This document shows, piece after piece, positions 1 to 9,021 of a stretch of 64,000 nt of DNA. The stretch is taken from contig NZ_JACDUS010000008.1 of NCBI RefSeq assembly GCF_013761005.1, forward strand, positions 62,001 to 126,000, written 5' to 3'. Below the pieces are notes generated by a model. It worked only from the letters and a program-made list of their open reading frames with translations. It had not been told where the DNA came from and did not search any database. Source of the DNA: Desulfosalsimonas propionicica (GTDB taxonomy: Bacteria; Desulfobacterota; Desulfobacteria; Desulfobacterales; Desulfosalsimonadaceae). Made by a program: the position numbers and the translations under genes. Position 1 is the stretch's first letter, and each line of letters starts with the position of its first letter.

Positions 1-347
1 ACCGGAACGGCCACGTGGTCTGCACCCACGGTGGGGAATGTCTGGCGGGTCTGGTGGCGGCCAAAAAGAGCGGCAAAATTGCCGCGGACGAGACCGCAAT
101 ACTGGATTCAACCGCACACGCACTGAAATTTGCCGATTTCCAGCAGATGTATTTTGACAACAACTTTCCCCCGGAATACGGGATTATCCCCAGGGACGAA
201 CTGGTCAATGCCCCGGAGTTGGTCTGCCCTGAAGATCTGGACAAAGTTCCCCGGCCCGGCCGCCCCTTGTCCGGAGACGATTTGGCCCATTTTGTTCAAA
301 GAACTGCTGAAGATATTGCCATGCGCCTTGATTTGAAAAAGGTGTGA
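1..347 (+). CDS. thrC: Threonine synthase, C-terminal fragment (5' end outside window)
   Basis: The frame is open from base 3, so this is the end of a gene that starts upstream. The visible part reads HVVCTHGGECLAGL, then a DSTAHALKF segment and a PPEYGI segment, which I recognise as the C-terminus of dehydratase-like threonine synthase. That enzyme is PLP-dependent, cytoplasmic and converts O-phosphohomoserine to threonine. The PLP lysine lies upstream and cannot be checked. The stop overlaps the next gene's GTG start (GTGA), which suggests translational coupling. Confidence 0.8.
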   Translation, partial: RNGHVVCTHGGECLAGLVAAKKSGKIAADETAILDSTAHALKFADFQQMYFDNNFPPEYGIIPRDELVNAPELVCPEDLDKVPRPGRPLSGDDLAHFVQRTAEDIAMRLDLKKV

Positions 348-2173
348 TCCGGATGAAACCGCATCGTTTGTTTGCCTTGTGCATACTGCCGGTACTCCTC
401 TGCGGGGTGATTTTGTTTTTCGCCCCTGGCAGGAGCCTTGCGGTGTTTTACCAGAAGCATTACATGGTGGAACGGGACAGGGACAAGGATATCCTGTGTG
501 ATCCGTACGTGGTGCAGAAAGATGATTTTGTCATCCGGCTTCTGGAGCAGCGGGGGGATATTGCGCACAAGGATTTTCCGAAATTTCTGGATATTTTCAA
601 GCGGATCAATCCCCGGGTCCGGGATATGGACCTGATATACCCGGATCAGCAGATTCTGATTCCGCTGCGCATCCTTGAGCCCGGGACCCTGACAGGCCAG
701 GAAACCGGTCAGGTGACCATCCCGGTCATTCCTATCACTGGCCTGTCTGAAAATCTCAAACAATTTGCCGATCCCTATACCGTTCAATACGGAGACTGGA
801 TTTCCCGGCTCATATCCGAGCGGTTCGGTCGGTATGGCTCAGACGGTTACAATCGGGGCATGCGCCTGTTTAAGATGATGAATCCCGAAATCAGGGATCC
901 GGACAACGTGCGGGCCGGTGCCCGGATTCGCCTTCCGGATCCGGAAATCAAAGAAAAGCCGTGGTATTCCGATGTGATGGATCAGGCCCGGCCTTCGGCT
1001 GCACCGGCGCCTTCTGACAAAGACAATGCCGTCGTGCCCGGGCGGGCCGCCAATATCCCTGCCGATATCATTGAAGAAAGCCAAAACAATGCCAAAACAG
1101 GCAGGCCTTCGGTTTCTGTTCAGTGGTTTGCGGACTTGTCCGTACTGGCCAAGGCGGCGGAAATTTTAGATGCCCGCATTTTTAACAAGGGACGGTATTT
1201 TTTTCCCAGATCCGGGGAAAGGGACTTGTCCCTGGATCTTTCGAAAACACCGGTGCTTGAACTCTCCGACGGCAGAAAGTTTCTGCTGACCCGGCGCCAG
1301 TGGATCAGCCCCGGTGATCAGGCCGTGCTCCAGGTCTACTGGCGGAACCTGGAGGTATTGTTTGTCCCCAGGCAGCCGGCGTTGACCTGGCTGTTGGAAA
1401 AGCTCATCCCAAAGCTGGACCCGGATGGTTATCAACACCGGATGGAAATTGAAGACAAAGGCCTGAGCACGGTATTGCGGGGCCAGTTCATTTACCAGCC
1501 GTCGAAAGGCCAGGACACGATTTATTTAAATATTTTTTCTGATCCGGAGATGAAAACCCCTGAGCCTGTATGCGCCTATCTGGAATCCCGGGCTGTCACG
1601 GTGCGGGATTGGGTGGAAACCCCGGAAAAGTCCGGCTGGATTCTCCATGATACTGAGCCGTCCAATGCCCGCCGTCCGGAATCACCGGCCGTGCAGACCC
1701 GGCGTCCGGACCGGCTGGTGCGCCTTTTGGTGGAAAAGCTCGGCTACACTTATCATGAAAACGTTGAGGTCTGTTTTCCCTATGCCGGCTTTCAGGTCCG
1801 GGCTGCGGCCAACCTGCTGTCACTTGGGCAAAATGCAGAAATGCTGATTGATTACGGAGATCTGCAGGGAGATGCCGTTGACGCCATTGAGAAAACCGGT
1901 TTTCAGGTACTGCAGATACAGCCGGGCAATGAACCGGATGCGATTCTGGAGCAGCTCGGGGATGTATTGAATCTGGAAATCATGGATGATCCCATTTTCT
2001 GGATGGCCAATCGTCCCCGTATTCACAATATTTCCCTGCAGGTGCCCGGGTTTTTGGTAAGCAGCCGGGAGAAGGGCGGGGAAAAACAGGTACTGCTCTC
2101 ACATGTCCCGGTTGCCCGGGAGTTTCTTACATATTTTGATCAGCAAAATATTTCCGTTATCCGGATACGCTGA
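344..2173 (+). CDS. LysM-domain envelope protein
   Basis: 609 residues. Residues about 8-30 form an uncleaved-looking signal anchor or signal peptide, so the rest should be periplasmic. Two LysM-like segments are visible: about 50-107 (YVVQKDDFVIRLL to YPDQQILIPL) and about 142-197 (YTVQYGDWISRLI to VRAGARIRLP). LysM domains bind peptidoglycan. The remaining 400 residues, with no motif I recognise, may form a sensor or scaffold region. The start used is GTG, overlapping the thrC stop by 4 bases; an ATG three codons later (353) is equally possible. The next gene is a TPR lipoprotein on the same strand 42 bases on. The precise role is unknown. Confidence 0.7.
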   Translation: MIRMKPHRLFALCILPVLLCGVILFFAPGRSLAVFYQKHYMVERDRDKDILCDPYVVQKDDFVIRLLEQRGDIAHKDFPKFLDIFKRINPRVRDMDLIYPDQQILIPLRILEPGTLTGQETGQVTIPVIPITGLSENLKQFADPYTVQYGDWISRLISERFGRYGSDGYNRGMRLFKMMNPEIRDPDNVRAGARIRLPDPEIKEKPWYSDVMDQARPSAAPAPSDKDNAVVPGRAANIPADIIEESQNNAKTGRPSVSVQWFADLSVLAKAAEILDARIFNKGRYFFPRSGERDLSLDLSKTPVLELSDGRKFLLTRRQWISPGDQAVLQVYWRNLEVLFVPRQPALTWLLEKLIPKLDPDGYQHRMEIEDKGLSTVLRGQFIYQPSKGQDTIYLNIFSDPEMKTPEPVCAYLESRAVTVRDWVETPEKSGWILHDTEPSNARRPESPAVQTRRPDRLVRLLVEKLGYTYHENVEVCFPYAGFQVRAAANLLSLGQNAEMLIDYGDLQGDAVDAIEKTGFQVLQIQPGNEPDAILEQLGDVLNLEIMDDPIFWMANRPRIHNISLQVPGFLVSSREKGGEKQVLLSHVPVAREFLTYFDQQNISVIRIR

Positions 2174-2215
2174 CCACGCACCACTGCCAAGACAAGAGCA
2201 AAGGAAAGACGGGCT

Positions 2216-2995
2216 ATGGAAAGAAAAAAAATGGCGTTTGTGAAGGTGTTCGGGATCGTTTGTATCAGTATCATGCTTTGCGCCTGTGCCCATACCGGAG
2301 CTTCCACGGCCAAGAAGCAGCAGGCGGATGCAGCCCGTAACCTTGGGGAGGCCTATATGGCAGACGGCAATTATACCCGGGCATTGCGGGAGCTGTTGAA
2401 AGCCGAACACCTAAACCCAAATGATCCGTATGTTCACAATGCATTGGGACTGACCTATCTGGCAAAAGAGAATCCGGAAAAGGCTGTCTCGCATCTGGAG
2501 CGGGCCCTGGAACTGCGGCCCGAATATTCTCCGGCCCGCAATAATCTCGGTGCTGCCTACATCGCCCTTGAGCAGTGGGACAAGGCTGCCGAATGCTTCG
2601 AGCAGGTGGCAGATGATTTGCTGTATACCACCCCTTTTTACCCCTTGACCAATCTTGGCTACATTTATTACCAGACCGGTGAATACGAAAAGGCCGAAAA
2701 ATATTACAATGAAGCCCTGGAGCTGGAGTATGACTTTCCCAAGGCGTTACACGGCCTGGGGCAGGTGTATATGGCCACCGGTGATATAAACAAGGCTGTG
2801 CGGTATCTGGAGCGGGCAAAAGAAAACGCGCCAAAGTCGGCTATGATCTGCATGGATCTGGGCAGGGCCTATACCCGGCAGCATGAATACCACAAGGCCA
2901 TAGACGCCTACAAGAAAGCCGCAGCCATAGCCGATGGCTCCGCTCTGGCCGACCAGGCGCGGCAGAAGGCGGAAGATGTCAGAAACATGTGGTAA
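2216..2995 (+). CDS. TPR-repeat lipoprotein, PilW/PilF-like
   Basis: 259 residues. A short signal sequence ends in a lipobox (MLCACAH), so the mature protein is predicted to be lipid-anchored. It is followed by at least five tetratricopeptide repeats between residues about 40 and 250, with the typical A-x-N-x-L-G-x-A/Y pattern (for example YVHNALGLTYLAKENPEKA). The arrangement resembles PilW/PilF, the pilotin-like lipoprotein that supports type IV pilus secretin assembly, but no other pilus gene is present here, so a general TPR scaffold is also possible. An in-frame ATG at 2231 is an alternative start. Confidence 0.7.
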   Translation: MERKKMAFVKVFGIVCISIMLCACAHTGASTAKKQQADAARNLGEAYMADGNYTRALRELLKAEHLNPNDPYVHNALGLTYLAKENPEKAVSHLERALELRPEYSPARNNLGAAYIALEQWDKAAECFEQVADDLLYTTPFYPLTNLGYIYYQTGEYEKAEKYYNEALELEYDFPKALHGLGQVYMATGDINKAVRYLERAKENAPKSAMICMDLGRAYTRQHEYHKAIDAYKKAAAIADGSALADQARQKAEDVRNMW

Positions 2996-3013
2996 AAAGG
3001 GGCATGGCAGTGG

Positions 3014-3877
3014 TTAAAAGTTCAGAATAAGCGGCGGGCCTGGAAATTCATCAAATTCGGTTTGGCCGAATACATAAATGGCTGTTTCATCAATGAGTGC
3101 CATCCGGGTGCGGGCTTCGTGCTCGCCTATGGTGGCAATGTTTGTGCCCCGCATGATCAAAGCCTCCACTGGAACCTGTTTTAATTGTTCAGATGCGTTT
3201 TCCGCCCTTCTGATCATTTCCGCATAATGCCGCTTCTGATCCATGAGCCGGGTATAAATATCCGTGTCAGGTGCTGCTGATTCGAGCAGGGGGATGACCA
3301 ATTCCAGGGATGCCTTCCAGTCCTGCGCCTTTTCGGGCATGATGCTGAAAAAATGGCACAAAAATGATACCACCGGCGGTAAAAATGCGATCCGGCTGTT
3401 TCTCAGCATCACACGGGCCAGCAGGACATCACGGCGGTGGGCAATATGCTGGTCCATGGCAGAGACTACCTGGTCGTCCATGTGCCGGTTCAGCTTCAGG
3501 CGCCGGATGTAGGAGATCAGGCTGTCCCGGGGCACGGGCATGGCTTTTGTCATGGTGTTGTCCGGAAATATCAGGCGGGTGTGGATGTTGTTTTCACAAA
3601 GGATCTGCTGCAGCCTGCTTATATCATCTTCTGTCGGTTCCATCTTCTCAAGCAAAGGCTCTATGGCGCACTGACCTTCCTGGTCCGGGTAAAAAATCAG
3701 CTCCAGCAGGCTGCACACCTCAGCGTCATCCCCATATTCAAGTTTCGGTTCCAGATCCCGGGCGGAGGATACCCCGGTCATGGACTCCAGGTAATGCACC
3801 ACCTGCCGGCTTAAAACAATTTCGGCTTCCAGTTGCTGTAAAACCGCTTGGGCCAGTTTTTCGGTAATGTCCTGCAT
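3014..3877 (-). CDS. Hypothetical protein, 287 residues
   Basis: I do not recognise this family. The open frame continues upstream through the tRNA-Asp gene, so its longer N-terminus is an artefact; I place the start at the ATG at 3877 (MQDITEKLAQ). The product looks soluble, mostly helical and acidic in its first third, with no signal peptide or clear membrane segment. A hydrophobic stretch near residue 175 (RIAFLPPVVSFLCHFF) is too short to call a transmembrane helix. It lies downstream of the tRNA-Val/tRNA-Asp terminator on the same strand, so it probably needs its own promoter, and it converges on the TPR gene. Confidence 0.55.
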   Translation of the reverse strand: MQDITEKLAQAVLQQLEAEIVLSRQVVHYLESMTGVSSARDLEPKLEYGDDAEVCSLLELIFYPDQEGQCAIEPLLEKMEPTEDDISRLQQILCENNIHTRLIFPDNTMTKAMPVPRDSLISYIRRLKLNRHMDDQVVSAMDQHIAHRRDVLLARVMLRNSRIAFLPPVVSFLCHFFSIMPEKAQDWKASLELVIPLLESAAPDTDIYTRLMDQKRHYAEMIRRAENASEQLKQVPVEALIMRGTNIATIGEHEARTRMALIDETAIYVFGQTEFDEFPGPPLILNF

Positions 3878-3916
3878 ATAAGCCCCGTTTTGCGCAAATA
3901 GGCGATGTAAGGGAAA

Positions 3917-3948
3917 CAAAAAAAGGGGTGCTGATAACAGCACCCCTT
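3917..3948 (-). terminator. Rho-independent terminator after tRNA-Asp
   Basis: A 10-bp perfect stem (AAGGGGTGCT with AGCACCCCTT) closes a 6-base loop. On the minus strand it is followed by a run of T. It sits just downstream of tRNA-Asp and should end the tRNA transcript. Confidence 0.85.
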
Positions 3949-3959
3949 GATCTGGTTTG

Positions 3960-4037
<78 letters not shown>

Positions 4038-4069
4038 GAATAACAGCAATTCATTCTTTTTCCAGGAAA

Positions 4070-4145
4070 TGGTAGGCGGAACAGGGCTCGAACCTGTGAC
4101 CTACGGCTTGTAAGGCCGTCGCTCTCCCAACTGAGCTACCCGCCC
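4070..4145 (-). tRNA. tRNA-Val (UAC)
   Basis: On the minus strand the acceptor GGGCGGG pairs (with G-U ends) with TCCGCCT, the anticodon loop CTTACAA contains TAC, the T arm is GTTCGAGCC, and CCA is encoded. It is 76 nt long. It is 32 bases upstream of tRNA-Asp and co-oriented, so the two are probably one transcript. Confidence 0.95.
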
Positions 4146-4234
4146 CCCTTGTCCAGTTCCTGTCGGGGCTCCGGTTCGGAGATCCCCTGTCTGCGGCCGG
4201 TCATCAAAAAAGATTACCGTCAAACAGAATCTGC

Positions 4235-4263
4235 TTTCTACCAACTATCAAAGAGGCTGTCAA
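4235..4263 (-). promoter_or_regulatory. Predicted sigma-70 promoter for tRNA-Val/tRNA-Asp
   Basis: On the minus strand TTGACA (4263-4258) is followed by a 17-base spacer and TAGAAA (4240-4235), about 90 bases upstream of tRNA-Val. The spacing and -35 are ideal; the -10 is imperfect. Confidence 0.5.
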
Positions 4264-4290
4264 GCCAAAAAGCAATCATGTTTTGCGTTT

Positions 4291-6783
4291 TTAAATATCG
4301 GCAATGGCCGGTCTGTCATTGTCGGAAGATTTTCCGGGATCCCGGGGCGGAAAGTCGGGAATTTCCGCCTCGCCGTCATCCCGGCGGTACAGATAGCTGC
4401 CTTCTTCCACCACAATGGCCCGGCCAATGACCTCGTCCATGTGCTGCACCGGTACGATTTGGATCTGGCGCATAATGGTGGCCGGAATTTCTTTTAAATC
4501 CTTTTCATTGTCTGCGGGAATGATCACGTTGTGGATTCCCGCCCGGTGGGCTGCAAGGATTTTTTCCTTCAGGCCGCCCACCGGCAGCACCCGGCCCCGC
4601 AGGGTGATCTCGCCGGTCATGGCCAGATCCCGGCGCACGGGCAGACGGGTGAGAGTGGAAATAATGGATGTGCACATGGCAATTCCCGCCGACGGTCCGT
4701 CTTTTGGCGTGGCGCCTTCGGGCACATGGATGTGAATATCAAATTTTTCATAGAATTTCGGGTCAATGTTGAACTGGCCGGAGCGGGACCGCACGTAACT
4801 GATGGCCGCCCGGGCCGATTCCTTCATCACATCCCCGAGTTTGCCGGTGACATTGAAATCGCCCTTGCCAGGCATAATGGCGCTTTCCACGTAAAGCAGT
4901 TCCCCGCCGAACTGGGTCCAGGCAAGACCGGTGACAATGCCCACCAGGTCTTTTTCTTCTAACTGACCGCGCCGGTACTGGACCGGGCCCAGGTATTTTT
5001 CCACAGACCTGGAATTGACATGGATGACCTTATCCGCTCCGGTTTTGGCTACCTTGCGGGCGATTTTCCTGCAGATAGAGGCGATTTCGCGTTCCAGATT
5101 GCGCACCCCGGCCTCCCGGGTATAATTGCGGATAATGGTGTAAACGGCATTTTTGGAAAATTTGACTTTCTCCACGTCCAAGCCGTTTAGACGGATCTGC
5201 TTGGGCACCAGAAACAATTCAGTGATATTGTACTTTTCATACTCAGTGTAGCCCGGCAGGCGGATGATTTCCATACGGTCCTGCAGAGGCACCGGAATAT
5301 CGGGCAGGGTGTTGGCCGTTGTAATAAACAGAATATCAGACAGGTCATAGTCCATATCCAGGTAATGATCGTTGAATCCGTAATTCTGCTCCGGATCCAG
5401 CACCTCGAGCAGGGCCGCGGAAGGATCTCCCCGGAAATCCATGCTCATTTTGTCCACTTCATCCAGGCAGAACACCGGATTGTTGGCACCGGCCTTGCGC
5501 AAGCTCTGGATGATCTTTCCGGGCATGGCGCCGATATAGGTGCGCCTGTGGCCCCGGATTTCCGCCTCGTCGCGTACGCCGCCAAGGGAAAGACGGACAA
5601 ATTCCCGGCCTGTGGCCCGGGAGACCGATTTGGCCAGGGAGGTCTTGCCCACCCCGGGCGGGCCCACCAGACAGAGGATCGGGCCCCGGATTTTTTTCAC
5701 CAGGGCCTGGACCGCAAGGTATTCCAGGATCCGTTCCTTGGGCCGTTCCAGCCCGTAATGGTCCTCGTCGAGAATTTTTTCGGCTTCGTCGATGTCTTCT
5801 GAAATTTCGCTTTTTTCAAACCACGGCAGGCTCAAAATCCAGTCGATGTAATTGCGTGTGACCGTTGCCTCGGCCGACATGGGCGTCATGCGCTTGAGTT
5901 TGTTAAACTCGTGGCGGACTTTTTCCTCTGCTTCTTCAGGCAGCTCTTTGTTTTCAATCCGCTCTTCGAGTTCCTTTAACTCGTTGTCTTCGGATTCGTC
6001 TTCGCCCATCTCCTTTTTAATGGCCCGGATCTGTTCATTGAGATAGTAGTTTTTCTGGCTCTGCTCCATCTGCTTTTTGATCCGGTTCTTGATCCGCTGA
6101 TCGGTCTGGAGGATTACGGTCTCCTGATTGATCAGCTCGATGAGATAGGTGAGCCGTTCGGTCAGCGACTGGGTTTCAAGCAGTTGCTGGTTGTCCCGGG
6201 CCTTGAAGGAAAACTGGGCCGCCGCAGTGTAGAGCAGCTCCACCGGATCGGTGAGATTGGAGATGGTCTCAACGGTTTCCTTGGATATGTTTTTGTTTTG
6301 CTGGGTGTATGCCTTGAAGGCATCCACCACGTTGCGCAGGTATGCCTCTCTTTCGCCTTCCTCAAGGTCGGGCTCTTCGAGAAGCTCCAGGTGGACTTTA
6401 AAGAAACTCTCGCTGGCCTCAAAATCAGTGATTCTCGCCCGATGCTTGCCCTCCACCACGGTTTTGACCGTTCCGTCGGGCAGGCGCAGCATCTGAAGCA
6501 CCTTGGCCACGGTCCCGATCCGGTTGATGTCTTTTTGCTTGGGGTGATCCTCTCCCGGATTGGTCTGGGTGGCCAGGAAAATGTATTTTTCCTCGTCGTT
6601 CATGGCTTCAGACAACGCATTAATGGATTTTGTCCGGCCCACAAACAACGGTGAGACCATATGGGGAAACACCACAATATCGCGAAGGGGCAGAAGCGGC
6701 AGTACCGCCCGGCCTTCCTGGTGATCGCTGGTTTTGAATATCTTGGGTATATTGATCATAAGTTTATCTGATGACACTTTCAT
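4291..6783 (-). CDS. lon: ATP-dependent protease Lon
   Basis: A cytoplasmic AAA+ protease that degrades misfolded and regulatory proteins. Domains in order are the N-terminal LON substrate-binding domain ([16 protein letters not shown] near the start), a coiled middle, the AAA+ module with Walker [10 protein letters not shown] and Walker [11 protein letters not shown], and the C-terminal Ser-Lys protease with the catalytic Ser in [11 protein letters not shown] and the Lys in [14 protein letters not shown]. The length is normal for bacterial Lon. The open frame reaches an ATG at 6825, but a 14-bp hairpin lies between that codon and the ATG at 6783, so I prefer 6783; the ATG at 6759 is also possible. 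It follows clpX on the same strand. Confidence 0.95.
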   Translation of the reverse strand: MKVSSDKLMINIPKIFKTSDHQEGRAVLPLLPLRDIVVFPHMVSPLFVGRTKSINALSEAMNDEEKYIFLATQTNPGEDHPKQKDINRIGTVAKVLQMLRLPDGTVKTVVEGKHRARITDFEASESFFKVHLELLEEPDLEEGEREAYLRNVVDAFKAYTQQNKNISKETVETISNLTDPVELLYTAAAQFSFKARDNQQLLETQSLTERLTYLIELINQETVILQTDQRIKNRIKKQMEQSQKNYYLNEQIRAIKKEMGEDESEDNELKELEERIENKELPEEAEEKVRHEFNKLKRMTPMSAEATVTRNYIDWILSLPWFEKSEISEDIDEAEKILDEDHYGLERPKERILEYLAVQALVKKIRGPILCLVGPPGVGKTSLAKSVSRATGREFVRLSLGGVRDEAEIRGHRRTYIGAMPGKIIQSLRKAGANNPVFCLDEVDKMSMDFRGDPSAALLEVLDPEQNYGFNDHYLDMDYDLSDILFITTANTLPDIPVPLQDRMEIIRLPGYTEYEKYNITELFLVPKQIRLNGLDVEKVKFSKNAVYTIIRNYTREAGVRNLEREIASICRKIARKVAKTGADKVIHVNSRSVEKYLGPVQYRRGQLEEKDLVGIVTGLAWTQFGGELLYVESAIMPGKGDFNVTGKLGDVMKESARAAISYVRSRSGQFNIDPKFYEKFDIHIHVPEGATPKDGPSAGIAMCTSIISTLTRLPVRRDLAMTGEITLRGRVLPVGGLKEKILAAHRAGIHNVIIPADNEKDLKEIPATIMRQIQIVPVQHMDEVIGRAIVVEEGSYLYRRDDGEAEIPDFPPRDPGKSSDNDRPAIADI

Positions 6784-6790
6784 GGGTTTG

Positions 6791-6823
6791 GTGCAAAACC
6801 GCCGGTTGTCGGCGGTTTTGCAC
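6791..6823 (-). promoter_or_regulatory. Perfect 14-bp hairpin in the clpX-lon gap
   Basis: A perfect inverted repeat (6791-6804 with 6810-6823) with a 5-base loop sits immediately upstream of the preferred lon start. On the minus strand the GC-rich core is followed by TTTT inside the descending arm, as in an intrinsic terminator or attenuator. It could reduce read-through from clpX into lon, or control lon translation. Confidence 0.6.
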
Positions 6824-6879
6824 ATTGGGATCGAAAACGCGAAGAAAGGAGAAAAGAAGATGTGTTCAGGCAGGGACGT

Positions 6880-8133
6880 TTATGCCTGTTTCTTGGATTC
6901 CTGCTCATAGAGCAGTATCGGCTCCTCCCTGTTGAGCACAACTTCTTCGCCCACCACACATTCTTTTACACCGGGAATTGAGGGCAGCTTGTACATAATA
7001 TCAAGCATTGTGGACTCGATAATGGCCCGCAACCCCCGTGCCCCGGAATTTCGCTTCATGCTTTGATTGGCAATGGCGCCAAGGGCGCTGTCAGTAAAGC
7101 GCAAATTGACGCCCTCGATTTCAAACAGCTTCTGGAACTGTTTTATAAGCGCATTTTTGGGTTCCGTCAAAATCTTGATCAGGGCCTGCTCGTCGAGATC
7201 CTGCAAGGTCGCCACAATGGGCAGCCGGCCCATGAATTCCGGGATCAGGCCGAACTTGATCAGGTCCTCGGTTTCCACCATCTGCAGCAGGTCACTGGTG
7301 GAACGGTCCTGCTGGCTGACAATATTGGCGCCAAAGCCCATCATGTGAGAGCCCGTGCGGCGCTCGATGATCTTGTCCAGGCCCGTGAATGTGCCGCCGC
7401 AAATAAACAGAATGTTGCTGGTATCCACCTTGACAAAATCCTGCTGGGGATGCTTGCGCCCCCCTTTTGGCGGAACACTTGCCTGGGTGCCTTCGATGAT
7501 TTTCAGCAAAGCCTGCTGCACGCCCTCGCCGGACACGTCCCGGGTAATCGAGGGGTTGTCGGACATCATGGCGATTTTGTCAATTTCATCGATGTAGACA
7601 ATACCGCGCTGGGCTTTTTCCACGTCGTAGTCGGCATTCTGCAACAGCGCCAGGATGATGTTTTCCACATCCTCGCCCACATAGCCCGCCTCTGTGAGGC
7701 TGGTGGCATCAGCAATGGTAAACGGCACATTCAAAAACCGCGCCAGTGTCTGGGCCAGAAGCGTTTTGCCGCAGCCGGTTGGCCCGATGAGCATGATGTT
7801 GCTTTTGTGCAGTTCCACCTCATCGGTGGCCAGTTTCGAGTCCAGCCGCTTGTAGTGGTTGTGGACCGCAACAGACAGCACCTTTTTGGCATGATCCTGC
7901 TGGATCACGTATTCATCGAGCTGGTTTTTAATGTCAGCGGGCGTGAGTATTCTGTCGGAAATATCAATGTCCTTGATGTTTTCCTCTTCAATAATCTCGC
8001 TGCACAGCTGGATGCACTCATCGCAGATATAGACCGCAGGTCCGGCAATCAGTTTTTTGACCTCCTGCTGGTTTTTACCGCAAAATGAGCAGAAGAGGTT
8101 GTCGTTTCCTTCTCCGCCCTTATATGATGACAT
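6880..8133 (-). CDS. clpX: ATP-dependent Clp protease ATP-binding subunit ClpX
   Basis: 417 residues, the standard length. It is the AAA+ unfoldase that delivers substrates to ClpP. Visible are the N-terminal zinc-binding domain (CSFCGKNQQ and later CDEC), Walker A GPTGCGKT, Walker [10 protein letters not shown], and a loop MMGFGAN matching the ClpP-docking IGF/MGF loop. The C-terminal small domain is complete. It lies 11 bases downstream of clpP, giving the usual clpP-clpX order. Confidence 0.97.
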   Translation of the reverse strand: MSSYKGGEGNDNLFCSFCGKNQQEVKKLIAGPAVYICDECIQLCSEIIEEENIKDIDISDRILTPADIKNQLDEYVIQQDHAKKVLSVAVHNHYKRLDSKLATDEVELHKSNIMLIGPTGCGKTLLAQTLARFLNVPFTIADATSLTEAGYVGEDVENIILALLQNADYDVEKAQRGIVYIDEIDKIAMMSDNPSITRDVSGEGVQQALLKIIEGTQASVPPKGGRKHPQQDFVKVDTSNILFICGGTFTGLDKIIERRTGSHMMGFGANIVSQQDRSTSDLLQMVETEDLIKFGLIPEFMGRLPIVATLQDLDEQALIKILTEPKNALIKQFQKLFEIEGVNLRFTDSALGAIANQSMKRNSGARGLRAIIESTMLDIMYKLPSIPGVKECVVGEEVVLNREEPILLYEQESKKQA

Positions 8134-8144
8134 GTAATGCCTCC

Positions 8145-8750
8145 TTAATCACTGATTTTATCGAGATCGTCACGGTTGTTGATCACGTGGTCCACGATCC
8201 CGTATTCGGACGCTTCCAGACCGCTCATGAAAAAATCCCGGTCCGTGTCTTTTTCAATCTTTGAAAAATCCTGCTTTGTATGAAATGAAATGATTTCATT
8301 GAGTCTTTGTTTAAGACGCAGTATTTCCTCTGCCTGGATCTTGATATCCGCGGCCTGCCCCTGAACACCGCCAAGGGGCTGGTGGATCAGGATGCGCGAG
8401 TTGGGCAGGGAATATCTTTTACCAGCAGCACCGGCCGCCAGCAGTACCGCGCCCATAGAAGAGGCCTGCCCGATGCAGACTGTTGCAATATCAGGCTTGA
8501 TATACTGCATGGTGTCATACACCGCCAGACCGGAGGTCACGGATCCACCCGGGGAATTGATATAGAAATTGATATCCTTGTCCGGATCTTCGGATTCGAG
8601 AAAAAGCAGCTGGGCAATGAGCAGATTGGCGATTTCATCGTTGATCTGGGTGCCCAGAAACACGATCCGGTCTTTTAGCAGCCGGGAATATATGTCATAG
8701 GCCCGTTCGCCCTTGCTGGTTTGTTCGACGACCATGGGGATTAACGCCAA
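8145..8750 (-). CDS. clpP: ATP-dependent Clp protease proteolytic subunit ClpP
   Basis: 201 residues. It is the serine peptidase subunit that forms the tetradecameric chamber capped by ClpX. The nucleophile Ser lies in [11 protein letters not shown] and the catalytic His in [11 protein letters not shown]; the Asp is expected in the DRDFFMSG segment. The start at [10 protein letters not shown] matches the family, with a short propeptide. It is co-oriented with tig upstream and clpX downstream. Confidence 0.97.
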   Translation of the reverse strand: MALIPMVVEQTSKGERAYDIYSRLLKDRIVFLGTQINDEIANLLIAQLLFLESEDPDKDINFYINSPGGSVTSGLAVYDTMQYIKPDIATVCIGQASSMGAVLLAAGAAGKRYSLPNSRILIHQPLGGVQGQAADIKIQAEEILRLKQRLNEIISFHTKQDFSKIEKDTDRDFFMSGLEASEYGIVDHVINNRDDLDKISD

Positions 8751-8782
8751 GGTAATGCCTCCTTGTTAACAGGTTAAGATTT

Positions 8783-8932
8783 GATGGCGCCGTAAAGTCC
8801 AATATCTGCGTTACGCGCAATTTCTCAGAATTTCACGTACGGCTAAGTACGCTGCATTCTACGGAATTGCGCAAGCCCTGATCTTAAACTGTTTACGGCA
8901 CCATCTGAAATCAGACTTTTTACGGTGCCATC
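8783..8932. repeat. Dispersed palindromic repeat between tig and clpP
   Basis: The arm GATGGCGCCGTAAA (8783-8796) has its near-perfect complement at 8892-8905, enclosing inner inverted repeats (GCGCAATTTC near 8815 and GGAATTGCGC near 8863). A further arm TTTACGGTGCCATC lies at 8919-8932. Bases 8897-8932 are identical, in inverse orientation, to 32275-32310 or so of this window, so this is a multi-copy element of REP or MITE type rather than a gene-specific site. No protein-coding capacity is apparent. Confidence 0.7.
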
Positions 8933-9021
8933 AAGATTTCATCTTGCAATCCCATTTCAGGGCTGCATGTGATGATAAACCCATGCAGCCTGCGGGCACA
9001 GGGATTTTTCACCTCCCTGTC

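Noticed and set aside
7063-8088. Antisense open frame of 341 codons in clpX
   Set aside because: It is a shadow of a strongly conserved gene on the other strand; there is no recognisable protein.
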